A stretch of 64,000 bases of DNA from Halopseudomonas pachastrellae. GTDB lineage: Bacteria > Pseudomonadota > Gammaproteobacteria > Pseudomonadales > Pseudomonadaceae. Shown in pieces: positions 27,800-39,581 of the stretch. The stretch covers positions 1 to 64,000 of the forward strand of contig NZ_FOUD01000022.1 in assembly GCF_900114765.1 (NCBI RefSeq). Reading direction: 5' to 3'. The stretch's first letter is position 1. Each line of letters starts with the position of its first letter. Position numbers and translations under genes: made by a program. The notes under the pieces are model-generated. The model ran no database searches and was not told where the DNA came from. It was given only the letters and a program-made list of their open reading frames with translations.

Positions 27800-28695
27800 G
27801 ACTTCTTCTCCATTTCCTTGGCTTGGTTGTAGTGGAACAGCACCAGCGGGACGATCAGGATCACCAGCATGACAATCGCCAGCGCCGAGGCGACCGGCCA
27901 GTCGCGGTTATTGAAGAATTCCTGCCACAGCACCTTGCCGATCATCAGGGTTTCCGGGCCGCCCAGCAGCTCGGGAATCACGAACTCGCCGACCACCGGG
28001 ATGAACACCAGCATGGAGCCGGCAATGATGCCGGTTCTGGACAGCGGCACGGTGATGGTCCAGAACGCCTTGATCTTGCCCGCGCCTAGATCCATGGCGG
28101 CTTCCAGCAGGCTGTGATCGTGCTTGACCAGGTTGGCGTACAGCGGCAGCACCATGAACGGCAGGTAGGCGTAGACCACGCCGATGTAGACCGCGGTGTT
28201 GGTGTTGAGAATCTGCAGCGGCTCACTGATCAGGCCAATGCCCATGAGCACCGAGTTGAGCAGGCCGTTGTTGCTTAGAATGCCCATCCAGGCGTAGACG
28301 CGGATGAGGATCGCAGTCCAGGTCGGCATCATCACCAGCAGCAGGTAGACCAGCTGCTTTTCCTTGGGCGCACGGGCGATGGCGTAGGCCATCGGGTAGC
28401 CCAGAAACAGGCAGATCAGGGTCGAGAAGAAGGCGATCTTCAGCGAACCCAGATAGGCCGACAGGTAGAGGCCGTCCTGGCTGAGGAAAATGTAGTTGCC
28501 GAGATTCAGAACGACATTGAGCTTCTGCTCGACGTACTGAAAGATCGGCTGATAGGGCGGAATGGCGATCGCGGCTTCCGAGAAGCTGATCTTCAGCACG
28601 ATAGCGAAGGGCAGCAGGAAGAACAGGAACAGCCACAGATACGGGACGCTGATGACCCAGAAGCGCCCGGGCGGTGTCAGGCGTGGCATTTTCAT
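27796..28695 (-). CDS. spuG: Polyamine ABC transporter permease SpuG
   Basis: A 299-residue permease of the PotB/PotH type. After the cytoplasmic MPRLTPPGRFW leader come six hydrophobic segments; the coupling loop is EAAMDLGAGKIKAFWTITVPLSRTGI. It overlaps both the ATPase gene spuF (4 bases) and spuH (4 bases), showing tight translational coupling of the transporter core. Confidence 0.93.
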   Translation of the reverse strand: MKMPRLTPPGRFWVISVPYLWLFLFFLLPFAIVLKISFSEAAIAIPPYQPIFQYVEQKLNVVLNLGNYIFLSQDGLYLSAYLGSLKIAFFSTLICLFLGYPMAYAIARAPKEKQLVYLLLVMMPTWTAILIRVYAWMGILSNNGLLNSVLMGIGLISEPLQILNTNTAVYIGVVYAYLPFMVLPLYANLVKHDHSLLEAAMDLGAGKIKAFWTITVPLSRTGIIAGSMLVFIPVVGEFVIPELLGGPETLMIGKVLWQEFFNNRDWPVASALAIVMLVILIVPLVLFHYNQAKEMEKKS

Positions 28696-29828
28696 GAGTG
28701 CAGAATGACCCCGCTGTCGTCATCCCAGCTGATGTAGACCTCGTCGTCCCAGGTGGGGCGAGGCAGCCGGCGTTCGGAGTTGGCAAAGAAGGCCTGTACC
28801 AGCTTGCCGCTGTCGAGCTTGATGTAATACACCGAGTGACCGCCCAGGTAGGCAATGTCGTGCACCACGCCGTGGGAGCTGTTGTGCTCACCTTCGGGCT
28901 TCTCGGCGCTGACCCAGACTTTCTCCGGGCGCAGGGCGTAGATGATGTTCTTGTCCTGGGCGCGGGTGGTGATGCCGTGGCCGACGTAAATCGGCTTGTC
29001 CAGGCTGTCGCATTGGATGATGGCGTGGTCTTCCATGTCGGCGGTGATCTCGCCTTCAAAGATGTTCACGCTGCCGATGAACTCGGCGACGTGGCGGCTG
29101 ACCGGGCTTTCATAGATGTCCATCGGCGTGCCGACCTGGGCAATCCAGCCCTGATGCATGATGGCGATGCGCTGGGCCATGGTCATGGCCTCTTCCTGAT
29201 CGTGGGTCACCATGATGCAGGTTACACCGACGCGTTCGATAATCTCGACCAGTTCCAGCTGCATCTGGGTACGCAGCTTTTTATCCAGGGCGCCCATCGG
29301 CTCATCGAGCAGCAGCACCTTGGGCCGCTTGGCCAGTGAGCGGGCCAGGGCAACGCGCTGGCGCTGGCCGCCGGACAGCTGATCCGGTTTGCGGCGAGCG
29401 TATTCGGTCATGTGTACCAGCTTGAGCATTTCCTTAACGCGGGCATCAATCTCGGCCTTGGGCAGCTTGTCCTGCTTGAGGCCAAAGGCAATGTTCTGCT
29501 CCACCGTCATGTGCGGAAACAGCGCGTAGGACTGGAACATCATATTGATCGGGCGTTCGTACGGCGGCAGGTCGGTAATGTCCTGACCGTCCAGCAGCAC
29601 GCGGCCCTCGCTGGGGCGCTCGAAGCCGGCGAGAATACGCAGCAGCGTCGACTTGCCCGAGCCTGAACCACCAAGCAGGGCGAAGATCTCGCCACGATTG
29701 ATGCTCAGGCTGACGTCATCCACCGCCAGCGCTTCATCGAATCGCTTGCTGATGCGTTCGATCTTCACAAAGTCATTGGGCTCGGCCTTGGCCATCGCCT
29801 GTTTCATGGCTCCTGCTGCACCAACCAT
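28692..29828 (-). CDS. spuF: Polyamine ABC transporter ATPase SpuF
   Basis: A 378-residue ATP-binding subunit of the PotA/PotG type that powers polyamine import. Walker A is GGSGSGKST (about 53-61), signature LSGGQ (151-155), Walker B LLLDEP (172-177). The C-terminal third is a TOBE regulatory domain (IFEGEITADMEDHAIIQ, IYALRPEKVWVS). A GGAGAGACC ribosome site precedes the ATG. It is separated from spuE by a hairpin (29927-29952), so pump subunits are likely made at lower levels than the binding proteins. Confidence 0.94.
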   Translation of the reverse strand: MVGAAGAMKQAMAKAEPNDFVKIERISKRFDEALAVDDVSLSINRGEIFALLGGSGSGKSTLLRILAGFERPSEGRVLLDGQDITDLPPYERPINMMFQSYALFPHMTVEQNIAFGLKQDKLPKAEIDARVKEMLKLVHMTEYARRKPDQLSGGQRQRVALARSLAKRPKVLLLDEPMGALDKKLRTQMQLELVEIIERVGVTCIMVTHDQEEAMTMAQRIAIMHQGWIAQVGTPMDIYESPVSRHVAEFIGSVNIFEGEITADMEDHAIIQCDSLDKPIYVGHGITTRAQDKNIIYALRPEKVWVSAEKPEGEHNSSHGVVHDIAYLGGHSVYYIKLDSGKLVQAFFANSERRLPRPTWDDEVYISWDDDSGVILHS

Positions 29829-29926
29829 AGGTCTCTCCGAATATCATTCCACCGCTGCGGTCTTGGCCGCATGCTTGCATTGGGACAGGTGCGGACACCC
29901 GTCGGATTGGCTACTGCCGATTCGAC

Positions 29927-29952
29927 AAGGGGCTGTCCGTAGACAGCCCCCT
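29927..29952 (-). terminator. Attenuating hairpin between spuE and spuF
   Basis: AAGGGGCTGTC-CGTA-GACAGCCCCCTT is an 11-bp inverted repeat, nearly perfect, lying 7 bases past the spuE stop. No long T run follows on the minus strand, so it may act as a partial terminator or an mRNA 3' end stabiliser. Confidence 0.65.
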
Positions 29953-29958
29953 TAGGTA

Positions 29959-32328
<2,370 letters not shown>

Positions 32329-32371
32329 TCAAGCGCTCACTGGCCAGCATAGCCGTTGGGCAACCTGAGCG

Positions 32372-33736
32372 TCAGACGCCCAGCTGCTCGGCCACCTGAT
32401 CCAGTACCTTCCAGGCCTTGTCGACCAGCTCGTCGATCTCGCTGCGGCTGATGACCAGCGGCGGCGACATGATCATGGTGTCACCCACCGCGCGCATGAC
32501 CAGGCCGTTGGCAACACACAGGTCGCGACACAGGGTGCCGACGGTGCCCTTGTCCGGGAAGCGTTCCCGGGTGGCCTTGTCCTTGACCAGCTCGATGGCG
32601 CCGAGCAGGCCTACACCGCGTACTTCTCCGACCAGACGATGCTCTGCCAGGCCGGCAATTTTCTCCTGCAAATACGGTGCCGCTTCTTCGCGAACATACT
32701 CGACGATCTTCTCGTCGCGCATGATGCGCAGGTTTTCCAGGCCAACGGCCGCTGAGGCCGGGTGCCCGGAATAGGTGTAGCCGTGGTAGAACTCGCCGCC
32801 ATGCTCGACCATGGTCTCGACCACACGGTCGCTGACGATCACGCCGCCCATCGGCAGGTAGCCGGAGGTCATGCCCTTGGCAATCGGCATTAGATCGGGC
32901 TTGAGGTCATAGTGCTGGCTGGCAAACCACTGGCCGGTGCGACCGAAACCGCAGATGACCTCGTCGATCACCAGCAGAATGTCGTACTTGGCCAGAATGC
33001 GCTTGATCTCCGGCCAGTAGGTGTCCGGCGGAATGATCACGCCGCCAGCGCCCTGGATCGGCTCGGCAATAAAGGCGCCGACCTGATCGATACCCAGCTC
33101 TTGGATCTTGGCTTCGAGCTGCTGCGCTGCCCAGATGCCGAATTCGTCCGGTGACATGTCGCCGCCTTCGCCGTACCAGTACGGCTGCGGGATATGCACG
33201 ATGCCCGGGATCGGCAGGTCACCTTGTTCGTGCATCACCGACATGCCGCCGAGGCTGGCGCCGGCCACGGTGGAGCCGTGGTAGCCGTTAACGCGGCTGA
33301 TGATGGTTTTCTTGCCGGGCTTGCCCTTGAGATCCCAGTAGCGGCGCACCATACGCAGCACGGTGTCGTTGGACTCGGAGCCCGAGCCGGTGAAGAACAC
33401 GTGGTTCATGTGCTCAGGGGCGACCTCGGCAATCGCCTTGGCCAGCTCGATGGCGGGCGGGTTGGTGCACTGGAAGAAGCTGTTGTAGTAGGGCAGCTTG
33501 AGCATCTGCTTGTAAGCGGCCTCGGCCAGCTCGGTGCGGCCGTAGCCAATGTTCACGCACCACAGGCCGGCCATGCCATCGAGCACCTTGTTACCCTCGC
33601 TGTCCCACAGGTAGACCCCTTCGGCACGTTCGATGATGCGGGTGCCACGGGCACCGAGATCCTTGTGGTCGGTGAACGGGTGCAGATAGTGGGCGGCGTC
33701 CATGGCTTGCAGGGCGGCGGTATTGAGTTTGCTCAT
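32372..33736 (-). CDS. spuC: Polyamine:pyruvate aminotransferase SpuC
   Basis: A 454-residue class III omega-aminotransferase. It moves a primary amine from putrescine (or other polyamines) to pyruvate. The PLP lysine is Lys287 in PIAKGMTSGYLPMGGV; Asp258 in LLVIDEVICGFGRTG binds the pyridine. GSGSESNDTVLRM makes up the phosphate-binding region. N-terminal HPFTDHKDLGARGTRII is characteristic. Located between the ligase spuB and the binding-protein genes in the operon. Length is usual. Confidence 0.93.
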   Translation of the reverse strand: MSKLNTAALQAMDAAHYLHPFTDHKDLGARGTRIIERAEGVYLWDSEGNKVLDGMAGLWCVNIGYGRTELAEAAYKQMLKLPYYNSFFQCTNPPAIELAKAIAEVAPEHMNHVFFTGSGSESNDTVLRMVRRYWDLKGKPGKKTIISRVNGYHGSTVAGASLGGMSVMHEQGDLPIPGIVHIPQPYWYGEGGDMSPDEFGIWAAQQLEAKIQELGIDQVGAFIAEPIQGAGGVIIPPDTYWPEIKRILAKYDILLVIDEVICGFGRTGQWFASQHYDLKPDLMPIAKGMTSGYLPMGGVIVSDRVVETMVEHGGEFYHGYTYSGHPASAAVGLENLRIMRDEKIVEYVREEAAPYLQEKIAGLAEHRLVGEVRGVGLLGAIELVKDKATRERFPDKGTVGTLCRDLCVANGLVMRAVGDTMIMSPPLVISRSEIDELVDKAWKVLDQVAEQLGV

Positions 33737-33797
33737 GCGGTACTCCGATATCCGTGTCGTCGCGGCGCCGGGCCGCGACTTGTGCGTGGTTCTGGGG

Positions 33798-35144
33798 TCA
33801 GACAGACAGCAGCAGGAACTCGCGCTCCCAGGAGCTGATCACCCGTTTGTAGTTTTCGTGCTCGGCCCGTTTGACGGCAACGTAGCCGCGGCAGAACTTG
33901 CTGCCCAGTACGCTTTCGACGTCCTTGCACTGTTCCATTCGCTCCAGCGCTGATTCGATGGTCAGCGGCAGGCGCAGGTTGCGGCGCTCGTAGGCGCGGC
34001 CCTTGACCGGCGCCGAGGGCGAAATCTGGTTTTCCATGCCGAGGTAGCCGCACAGCAGGCTGGCGGCGATGGCGATGTAGGGGTTGGCGTCGGCGCCTGG
34101 CAGGCGGTTCTCGACCCGGCGGTTCTGCGGGTTGGAGTCCGGTACGCGCAGGCCGGCGGTGCGGTTCTCTTCACCCCATTCCACGTTGACCGGTGCCGAG
34201 GTGTCCGGCAGAAACCGGCGGAACGAGTTGACGTTGGGGGCGAACAGCGGCAACACCTCGGGGATATAACGCTGCAGGCCGCCGATGTGCTGCAGGAACA
34301 GTTCGCTCATGCTGCCGTCGTCATTGGAGAAGATGTTCTTGCCGGTCTTGGTATCAACGATGCTCTGGTGCAGGTGCATGGCACTGCCCGGCTCGTTGGT
34401 AATCGGCTTGGCCATAAAGGTGGCGGTCATGTCGTGCTTGAGCGCCGCCTCACGCATGGTGCGCTTGAATACCTGAATCTGGTCGGCCAGATGCAGCGGG
34501 TCGCCGTGACGGAAGTTGATTTCCATCTGCGCGGTGCCTTCTTCGTGGATCAGGGTATCCAGATCCAGGCCTTGCGCTTCGCACCAGTCGTACATGTCCT
34601 CGAACAGCGGATCGAACTCGTTGGCGGCATCAATGGAGAAAGACTGACGGCCGGTTTCCTGGCGACCGGAGCGGCCAATCGGCGGCTGCAGAGGCAGGTC
34701 TGGGTCCTCGTTGCGGCGGGTCAGGTAAAACTCCATTTCTGGCGCGACAATCGGTTTCCAGCCTTTCTTTTGGTACAGCTTGAGGACGGTTTTCAGCACG
34801 TTGCGTGGCGACATCTCGATGGGGTTGCCCATCTTGTCGAAGCAGTCGTGGATGATCTGCGCAGTTGGCTCCAGCGCCCACGGCACGGTGAACATGGCGG
34901 TCTCGTCCGGCTTGCAGATCATGTCGATGTCGGCCGGGTCGAGCAGGTCGTAATAGATGTCGTCTTCTACATAGTCGCCAGTTACCGATTGCAGCAAGAT
35001 GCTCTCGGGCAGGCGCATGCCCTTTTCCGAGATGAATTTCATGGTGGGCGCGATCTTGCCGCGGGCAATGCCGGTCAGGTCGCTGACCATGCATTCCACT
35101 TCGGTAATCTTGTTTTCTTTCAGCCAGCTTTCAATCTTGTTCAT
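33798..35144 (-). CDS. spuB: Gamma-glutamylpolyamine synthetase SpuB
   Basis: A 448-residue enzyme of the glutamine synthetase fold (PuuA-like) that uses ATP to join glutamate to a polyamine. The glutamine synthetase landmarks EMEFYLTRR, GTAQMEINFRHGDPL and AMHLHQSI are present, and NPYIAIAASLLCG and RLPGADANPY mark the C-terminal half. The ATG at 35144 follows GAGGCGG; an upstream in-frame extension to 35171 would overlap spuA and is not supported. It is paralogous to SpuI, which lies divergently nearby. Confidence 0.92.
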   Translation of the reverse strand: MNKIESWLKENKITEVECMVSDLTGIARGKIAPTMKFISEKGMRLPESILLQSVTGDYVEDDIYYDLLDPADIDMICKPDETAMFTVPWALEPTAQIIHDCFDKMGNPIEMSPRNVLKTVLKLYQKKGWKPIVAPEMEFYLTRRNEDPDLPLQPPIGRSGRQETGRQSFSIDAANEFDPLFEDMYDWCEAQGLDLDTLIHEEGTAQMEINFRHGDPLHLADQIQVFKRTMREAALKHDMTATFMAKPITNEPGSAMHLHQSIVDTKTGKNIFSNDDGSMSELFLQHIGGLQRYIPEVLPLFAPNVNSFRRFLPDTSAPVNVEWGEENRTAGLRVPDSNPQNRRVENRLPGADANPYIAIAASLLCGYLGMENQISPSAPVKGRAYERRNLRLPLTIESALERMEQCKDVESVLGSKFCRGYVAVKRAEHENYKRVISSWEREFLLLSV

Positions 35145-35151
35145 AACCGCC

Positions 35152-35913
35152 TCAGGGTTGCCGCGACGCACGGGCCCGGCAGGCGTTGCCGAACGCCTGG
35201 AAAATCGACAGGTAGAGCGCGTTGCTACGGACCTGCCATTCGGGGTGCCACTGTACGCCGAGGGCGAATTGGGTTGCCTGGCTGACCGAGAAGGCCTCGA
35301 TCAGTCCATCGGGTGCTGTCGCTTCAGGCTGCAGACCGGGTGCCAGTGTAGCTACTCCCTGGGTATGCAGGGAATTGACCTGGGCCGAACTGCAGCCTGC
35401 GATCTGGTGAAGTAACCCCCCGGGCTCAAAGCGAACCTCATGGGCCGGGCCGTACTGGACCTCGACCGGCTGCGTCTTGTCTTCGCGGTGTTCGATATAT
35501 CCACCCACCTCATACAGCCGCTGGTGCAGGGTGCCGCCAAAGGCCACGTTCATTTCCTGAAAGCCGCGGCAGATGCCGAGTACCGGTACGCCCTGGTCGA
35601 TGGCCTGGCGAATCAGCGGCAGGGTGGTGGCGTCACGCTTGGGGTCATGCTTGGTGCCCTCGGCGCTCGCTGGGCCCTGGTAATGGTGGGGTTCGACGTT
35701 GGAGGGCGAGCCGGTGAACAGGATGCCGTCCAGCAACGTCAGTAGCTGTGCGCTGTCGAGGCGCTCGCCCAGGGCCGGAATCAGCAGCGGCAAGCCGTCC
35801 GCGCCGTCAACGACGCCGAGAATGTATTTCTCGCCGACGATGTTGAAGGGGTGGAGGCCGAGCTGCTCGGAGCAGCAGACGATACCGATGACGGGCTTGC
35901 GAGCGATGGACAT
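35152..35913 (-). CDS. spuA: Gamma-glutamyl-GABA hydrolase SpuA (class I amidotransferase)
   Basis: A 253-residue PuuD-like hydrolase that releases glutamate from gamma-glutamyl-GABA. The nucleophile Cys115 is in PVLGICRGFQEMN and the triad His223/Glu225 in GVQWHPEWQ. Length and motif spacing are as in PuuD. The start at 35913 has GGAAG and begins at the family N-terminus (RKPVIGIVCCSE); a longer frame to 36003 adds no similarity. First gene of the spu operon, 7 bases ahead of spuB. Confidence 0.92.
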   Translation of the reverse strand: MSIARKPVIGIVCCSEQLGLHPFNIVGEKYILGVVDGADGLPLLIPALGERLDSAQLLTLLDGILFTGSPSNVEPHHYQGPASAEGTKHDPKRDATTLPLIRQAIDQGVPVLGICRGFQEMNVAFGGTLHQRLYEVGGYIEHREDKTQPVEVQYGPAHEVRFEPGGLLHQIAGCSSAQVNSLHTQGVATLAPGLQPEATAPDGLIEAFSVSQATQFALGVQWHPEWQVRSNALYLSIFQAFGNACRARASRQP

Positions 35914-36192
35914 TGACTGTCTTCCAGATGATCCAGTTCGAATAGCGGGTGACCGCATTGTTGTTCGTTTTTTCGTACAATAGCAATAAAAAATATTCAA
36001 CACAAAGACCGCAAATCCTGAACGTTCGCTCGGCCATCAGGGGCGCTGAGAGGCCCGGAATGACCTTAATTGGTGCGCCTTGCACCGACTTTGTGCGATG
36101 CCTGCTCTATTGACTCCAACGAGCCTTTCGGATTAACTCAGGGCTGGCACGTTTTGTGATTGATATATTTTACAAATAACAGGTGAAACCCC
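35914..36192. promoter_or_regulatory. Divergent control region spuA / spuI
   Basis: This 279-base, AT-rich region controls both polyamine transcription units. The stretches ACAATAGCAATAAAAAATATT (35978-35998) and ATTGATATATTTTACAAAT (36159-36177) are the most AT-rich in the neighbourhood and could hold -10 elements and regulator sites. TGGCACG at 36145-36151 resembles a sigma-54 -24 box, but the -12 GC is missing. Confidence 0.5.
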
Positions 36193-37614
36193 ATGCAGCC
36201 CCAACCCGGAGCGGATGCTTTAACAGCCGTAGCCACCGAGATCGGTGCGCAGGTCGGCATCCAGGAAGCGGAGGCCTTTCTGGCCGCGCATCCGGAAATC
36301 CACTTTATTGACCTTCTTATTGCCGACATGAACGGTATTGTGCGCGGCAAGCGTATTGATCGTTCCGCGCTGGCCAAGGCATTCGAGAAGGGCATCGCAT
36401 TGCCGGCGTCGGTTTTTGCGCTCAACATTCAAGGTACGACCGTCGAGGAGACGGGGCTGGGGCTGGAAATTGGCGATGCCGATCGCATCTGCCTGCCGAT
36501 CCCGGGCACGCTGACGGTAGAGCCCTGGCAGAAGCGGCCAACCGGACAGCTGCTGATGACCATGTACGAACTGGACCGCAAGACCCCCTTCTTCGCCGAC
36601 CCCCGCTACGTTCTGCAACGCATCGTAGAACGCTTCAAAGATCTCAAGCTGACCCCGGTATCTGCCTTTGAGCTGGAGTTCTACCTGATTGACCAGGAGA
36701 ACATCACCGGTCGCCCGCAGCCGCCGCGCTCACCCATGTCGGGCAAACGCCCGAACTCGGTTCAGGTCTACTCCATGGACGATCTGGACGAATACGCCGA
36801 ATTCCTTGAGGACGTCATCGAAGCTGCCCACGAGCAGGGCATCCCCGCTGACGCCATCGTGGCCGAGTCTGCGCCGGGCCAGTTCGAGGTTAACCTGCAT
36901 CACGTCGATGATCCGGTGAAAGCCTGCGACTTCAACGTGCTGCTCAAGCGGGTGATCAAGAACGTGGCCTATGACCATGAGATGGACACCACCTTCATGG
37001 CCAAGCCGTACTACGATCAGGCCGGCAACGGCATGCACGTGCACATCAGCCTGACGGATGAGAACGGCCACAATATCTTCGCCCCCAACCCGGACGGCAG
37101 CCTGAGCGACACCCTGCGCTGGGCGGTCGGCGGCTTGCTGGAAACCCTGCCGCAGTACATGGCGTTCCTGTGCCCCAACGTCAACTCCTACCGCCGCTTC
37201 AGCCCGAGCTTCTTCGTACCCTGTGCGCCGACCTGGGGTATCGACAACCGCACCGTCGCCGTACGGGTGCCGGGTGGTGAGCCCGAGGCGATGCGCATCG
37301 AGCACCGCCTGGCAGGCGCGGACGCCAACCCTTATCTGTTGATGGCTGCCTTGCTGTCGGCCATTCACTACGGCATCAGCAACAAGATCGAGCCGCCGGA
37401 GATGACCGAAGGCAACGCCTACGATCAGCACGAAGCCTCCCTGCCGACCAACCTGCGTGATGCCCTGCGCGAGCTGGAAGCCTCCGAGGTGATGAAGGAG
37501 TACATCGGCGAGGAGTACCTGGACGTCTTCGTACTCTGTAAGGAAAGCGAGATGGAAGAGTTTGAAAAGACCATCTCCGACCTTGAGTACATGTGGTATC
37601 TGCACACGGTCTGA
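36193..37614 (+). CDS. spuI: Gamma-glutamylpolyamine synthetase SpuI
   Basis: A 473-residue glutamine synthetase-fold ligase. AFELEFYLID (metal and glutamate site), ESAPGQFEVNLHHVDDP and GNGMHVHISL show the GS core; HRLAGADANPYLLMAALL and RVPGGEPEAMRIEHR mark its C-terminal half. It is divergent from spuA as in P. aeruginosa, where SpuI acts on putrescine-type amines. CAGGTGA precedes the ATG. The stop is followed by an 11-bp terminator hairpin. Confidence 0.93.
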   Translation: MQPQPGADALTAVATEIGAQVGIQEAEAFLAAHPEIHFIDLLIADMNGIVRGKRIDRSALAKAFEKGIALPASVFALNIQGTTVEETGLGLEIGDADRICLPIPGTLTVEPWQKRPTGQLLMTMYELDRKTPFFADPRYVLQRIVERFKDLKLTPVSAFELEFYLIDQENITGRPQPPRSPMSGKRPNSVQVYSMDDLDEYAEFLEDVIEAAHEQGIPADAIVAESAPGQFEVNLHHVDDPVKACDFNVLLKRVIKNVAYDHEMDTTFMAKPYYDQAGNGMHVHISLTDENGHNIFAPNPDGSLSDTLRWAVGGLLETLPQYMAFLCPNVNSYRRFSPSFFVPCAPTWGIDNRTVAVRVPGGEPEAMRIEHRLAGADANPYLLMAALLSAIHYGISNKIEPPEMTEGNAYDQHEASLPTNLRDALRELEASEVMKEYIGEEYLDVFVLCKESEMEEFEKTISDLEYMWYLHTV

Positions 37615-37632
37615 CCGCGGGCATCACCCTTC

Positions 37633-37658
37633 ACAATCCCGCCATCCGGCGGGATTGT
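37633..37658 (+). terminator. Terminator after spuI
   Basis: ACAATCCCGCC-ATCC-GGCGGGATTGT is a perfect 11-bp stem, 18 bases past the spuI stop. Only a short T tract follows, so read-through to the oxidase gene is possible. Confidence 0.7.
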
Positions 37659-37680
37659 TCGTTATGCGAGAGCCTTTGTG

Positions 37681-38943
37681 ATGAATGATTCCTGGTATCG
37701 GGCCAGCGTGCCTGTGGCAGCACCTCGCGCGCAGCTGGCCGGTGCGCTGGATGCGGACGTATGCATCGTAGGGGCAGGCTTTACCGGTCTGTCGGCTGCA
37801 CTGGAGCTGGCCGAGGCCGGGCGCAGCGTGATTGTGCTGGAGGCGGAAGATGTCGGCTGGGGCTGCTCCGGCCGTAACGGCGGGCAGATCAACCCCGGGG
37901 TGGCCTGCGATCATTCACGCGTGGTGCGCGAGCTGGGCGAGGCGGCCGCGCGCAAGGTATGGCAGCTCGGCGTGGATGGCGTTGCGCTGTTGCGTGATCG
38001 GGTGGCGCGGCACGGCATCGACTGCGATCTAAAATGGGGCATTTTGCTGGTGGCCAACAAGGCGCGTCAGGTTCCCGAGTTGCGTGCCTGGCAGCAGGAG
38101 CTGGGTGAGCTGGGCTACGACCGTCTTGAGTTTCATGATCGGGCTGCGTTGCAGGGGCTGTTGCGCGCCGACTATCACGCTGGCGTCATGGACTGGGGCG
38201 GTGGCGATCTGCACCCGCTCAAATACGCCCAAGGCCTGGCCCGGGCGGCCGAACAGGCGGGCGTGCGCATCTTCGAGCGTTCTGCCGTGTTGAGCTATGC
38301 CGAAGAGGGTGGCGCGGTTGCGGTGCAGACGGCGGGCGGGCAGGTGCGCGCCGGTCACCTGCTGCTGGCAGGCAACGCCTATCTCGGCAAGTTGTTGCCC
38401 TGGCATCGCAAGGGCTTTATGCCGATTGGCAGCTACATCGGCGCGACCCGGCCGCTGGGTGATCTCGCGACTGAGCTGATTCCCTCCCGTGCAGCCGTCT
38501 GCGACATGAACACACTGATCGACTATTACCGGCTGACCCCGGACAACCGCTTGTTGTTTGGCGGGCGGGCCAGTGCGCGTGATGCGCGGCCCGATGCGCT
38601 TCGCCAGACCATGCGCCAGCGCATGGCGCAGGTATTTCCGCAATTGGCGGGTGAAGACTTCGAGTACCTCTGGGGCGGTCAGGTAGCCATGACCATGAGC
38701 AAGGCGCCGGTGTTTGGACGGTTGGGGCGGCGAGTGCTGTACACGCAAGGTTATTCCGGACAGGGCGTGGCGCTGGCAGGCCTGGCCGGTAAGTTGATGG
38801 CCGACACCGTGCTGGGTGATGCGCACAACTTTGACCTGATGGCGCGTTGGCGACATCTGCCGGTGCCCCCGGGTGCGCCCCTGCAGACCGCCATCCGAGC
38901 GTTGGCGCTGCTGTGGTATCGTCTGCAGGACAGTCGCCAGTAG
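37681..38943 (+). CDS. FAD-dependent gamma-glutamylputrescine oxidase-like protein
   Basis: A 420-residue D-amino-acid-oxidase-fold flavoprotein (DAO superfamily), most like PuuB/PauB. The N-terminal dinucleotide motif is VCIVGAGFTGLSAALELAE (about 27-45), with WGCSGRNGGQINPG close after. C-terminal GYSGQGVALAGLAGKLMADTV closes the FAD site. In the gamma-glutamyl route it would oxidise gamma-glutamylputrescine to the aldehyde. Start: GTG at 37678 is followed at once by ATG at 37681; the ATG is preferred. It follows spuI, consistent with that step. Confidence 0.85.
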   Translation: MNDSWYRASVPVAAPRAQLAGALDADVCIVGAGFTGLSAALELAEAGRSVIVLEAEDVGWGCSGRNGGQINPGVACDHSRVVRELGEAAARKVWQLGVDGVALLRDRVARHGIDCDLKWGILLVANKARQVPELRAWQQELGELGYDRLEFHDRAALQGLLRADYHAGVMDWGGGDLHPLKYAQGLARAAEQAGVRIFERSAVLSYAEEGGAVAVQTAGGQVRAGHLLLAGNAYLGKLLPWHRKGFMPIGSYIGATRPLGDLATELIPSRAAVCDMNTLIDYYRLTPDNRLLFGGRASARDARPDALRQTMRQRMAQVFPQLAGEDFEYLWGGQVAMTMSKAPVFGRLGRRVLYTQGYSGQGVALAGLAGKLMADTVLGDAHNFDLMARWRHLPVPPGAPLQTAIRALALLWYRLQDSRQ

Positions 38944-38953
38944 AGAGCTTTTC

Positions 38954-39580
38954 ATGAGTCGATCCGTTCCCAAGCGCCGCGCCAGCAGTCAGGAGCGGAT
39001 CGACCGTATCCTTGAGGCGACTATCAGCCTGCTGGGGCAGGGCGGGCTGAGCGAGCTGTCGATTTACGCCATTGCCGAGCAGGCGGAGATCCCGCCCTCA
39101 TCGGTCTACCACTTCTTCCCGCAGATCAGTGATGTGCTGGCGGCGCTGGCCGAACGGCTGTTTGTTGAGCTGGACGCCGTGCTGCAGCAGCCCCCGTCCT
39201 CTGCGCCTGACAGCTGGGCCGCGCTGGTGGCCGAGATTGAGGCGCGCTTTCAAGACTATTACCGCCGTCACCCGGCAGCCTGCGAGCTTTTGCTGGGCGG
39301 GCATGGTCTGGCGGCTATTCGTCAGGCCGACCAGCAGCACGATCAACTGCTGGCCCAGCGTTTTCAGCAATGCCTGGCAGAGCGCTTTGTGCTGCCTGCG
39401 CTGCCGCAGGATGTCGATATCTTTGCGCTCGCCATGCAGGCGGCGGACAAGCTGCTGGCGGTCGGATACCAGCAGGCGGGCGCGCTGTCCGATCCTATCT
39501 GTCGCGAGGCCACGCGCTTGATGACCGCGTACCTGAGCGTCTATCTGCCGCCGGTGCTGCCGCCGGCCAAGGGGCGCTGA
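38954..39580 (+). CDS. TetR family regulator, probable AguR-like
   Basis: A 208-residue TetR regulator. The DNA-binding region is RIDRILEATISLLGQGGLSELSIYAIAEQAEIPPSSVYHFFPQISDVLAAL. In P. aeruginosa a TetR protein (AguR) sits directly before aguBA and responds to agmatine and carbamoylputrescine; here the same kind of protein lies two genes before aguB, with mtfA between, so AguR is a likely but unproven identity. GAGAG precedes the ATG; the stop meets the start of mtfA (2-base gap). Confidence 0.85.
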   Translation: MSRSVPKRRASSQERIDRILEATISLLGQGGLSELSIYAIAEQAEIPPSSVYHFFPQISDVLAALAERLFVELDAVLQQPPSSAPDSWAALVAEIEARFQDYYRRHPAACELLLGGHGLAAIRQADQQHDQLLAQRFQQCLAERFVLPALPQDVDIFALAMQAADKLLAVGYQQAGALSDPICREATRLMTAYLSVYLPPVLPPAKGR

Positions 39581-39581
39581 G

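Noticed and set aside
26582-27832. A 416-residue antisense open frame over spuH and the TetR gene
   Set aside because: Composition is His/Gln/Gly-rich as expected for the shadow of a membrane permease gene; the sense frame is a clear PotC-type protein.
36145-36160. A sigma-54 promoter before spuI
   Set aside because: TGGCACG fits the -24 box, but at the right spacing the -12 position reads GTGA, not TTGC, so the match is not convincing.
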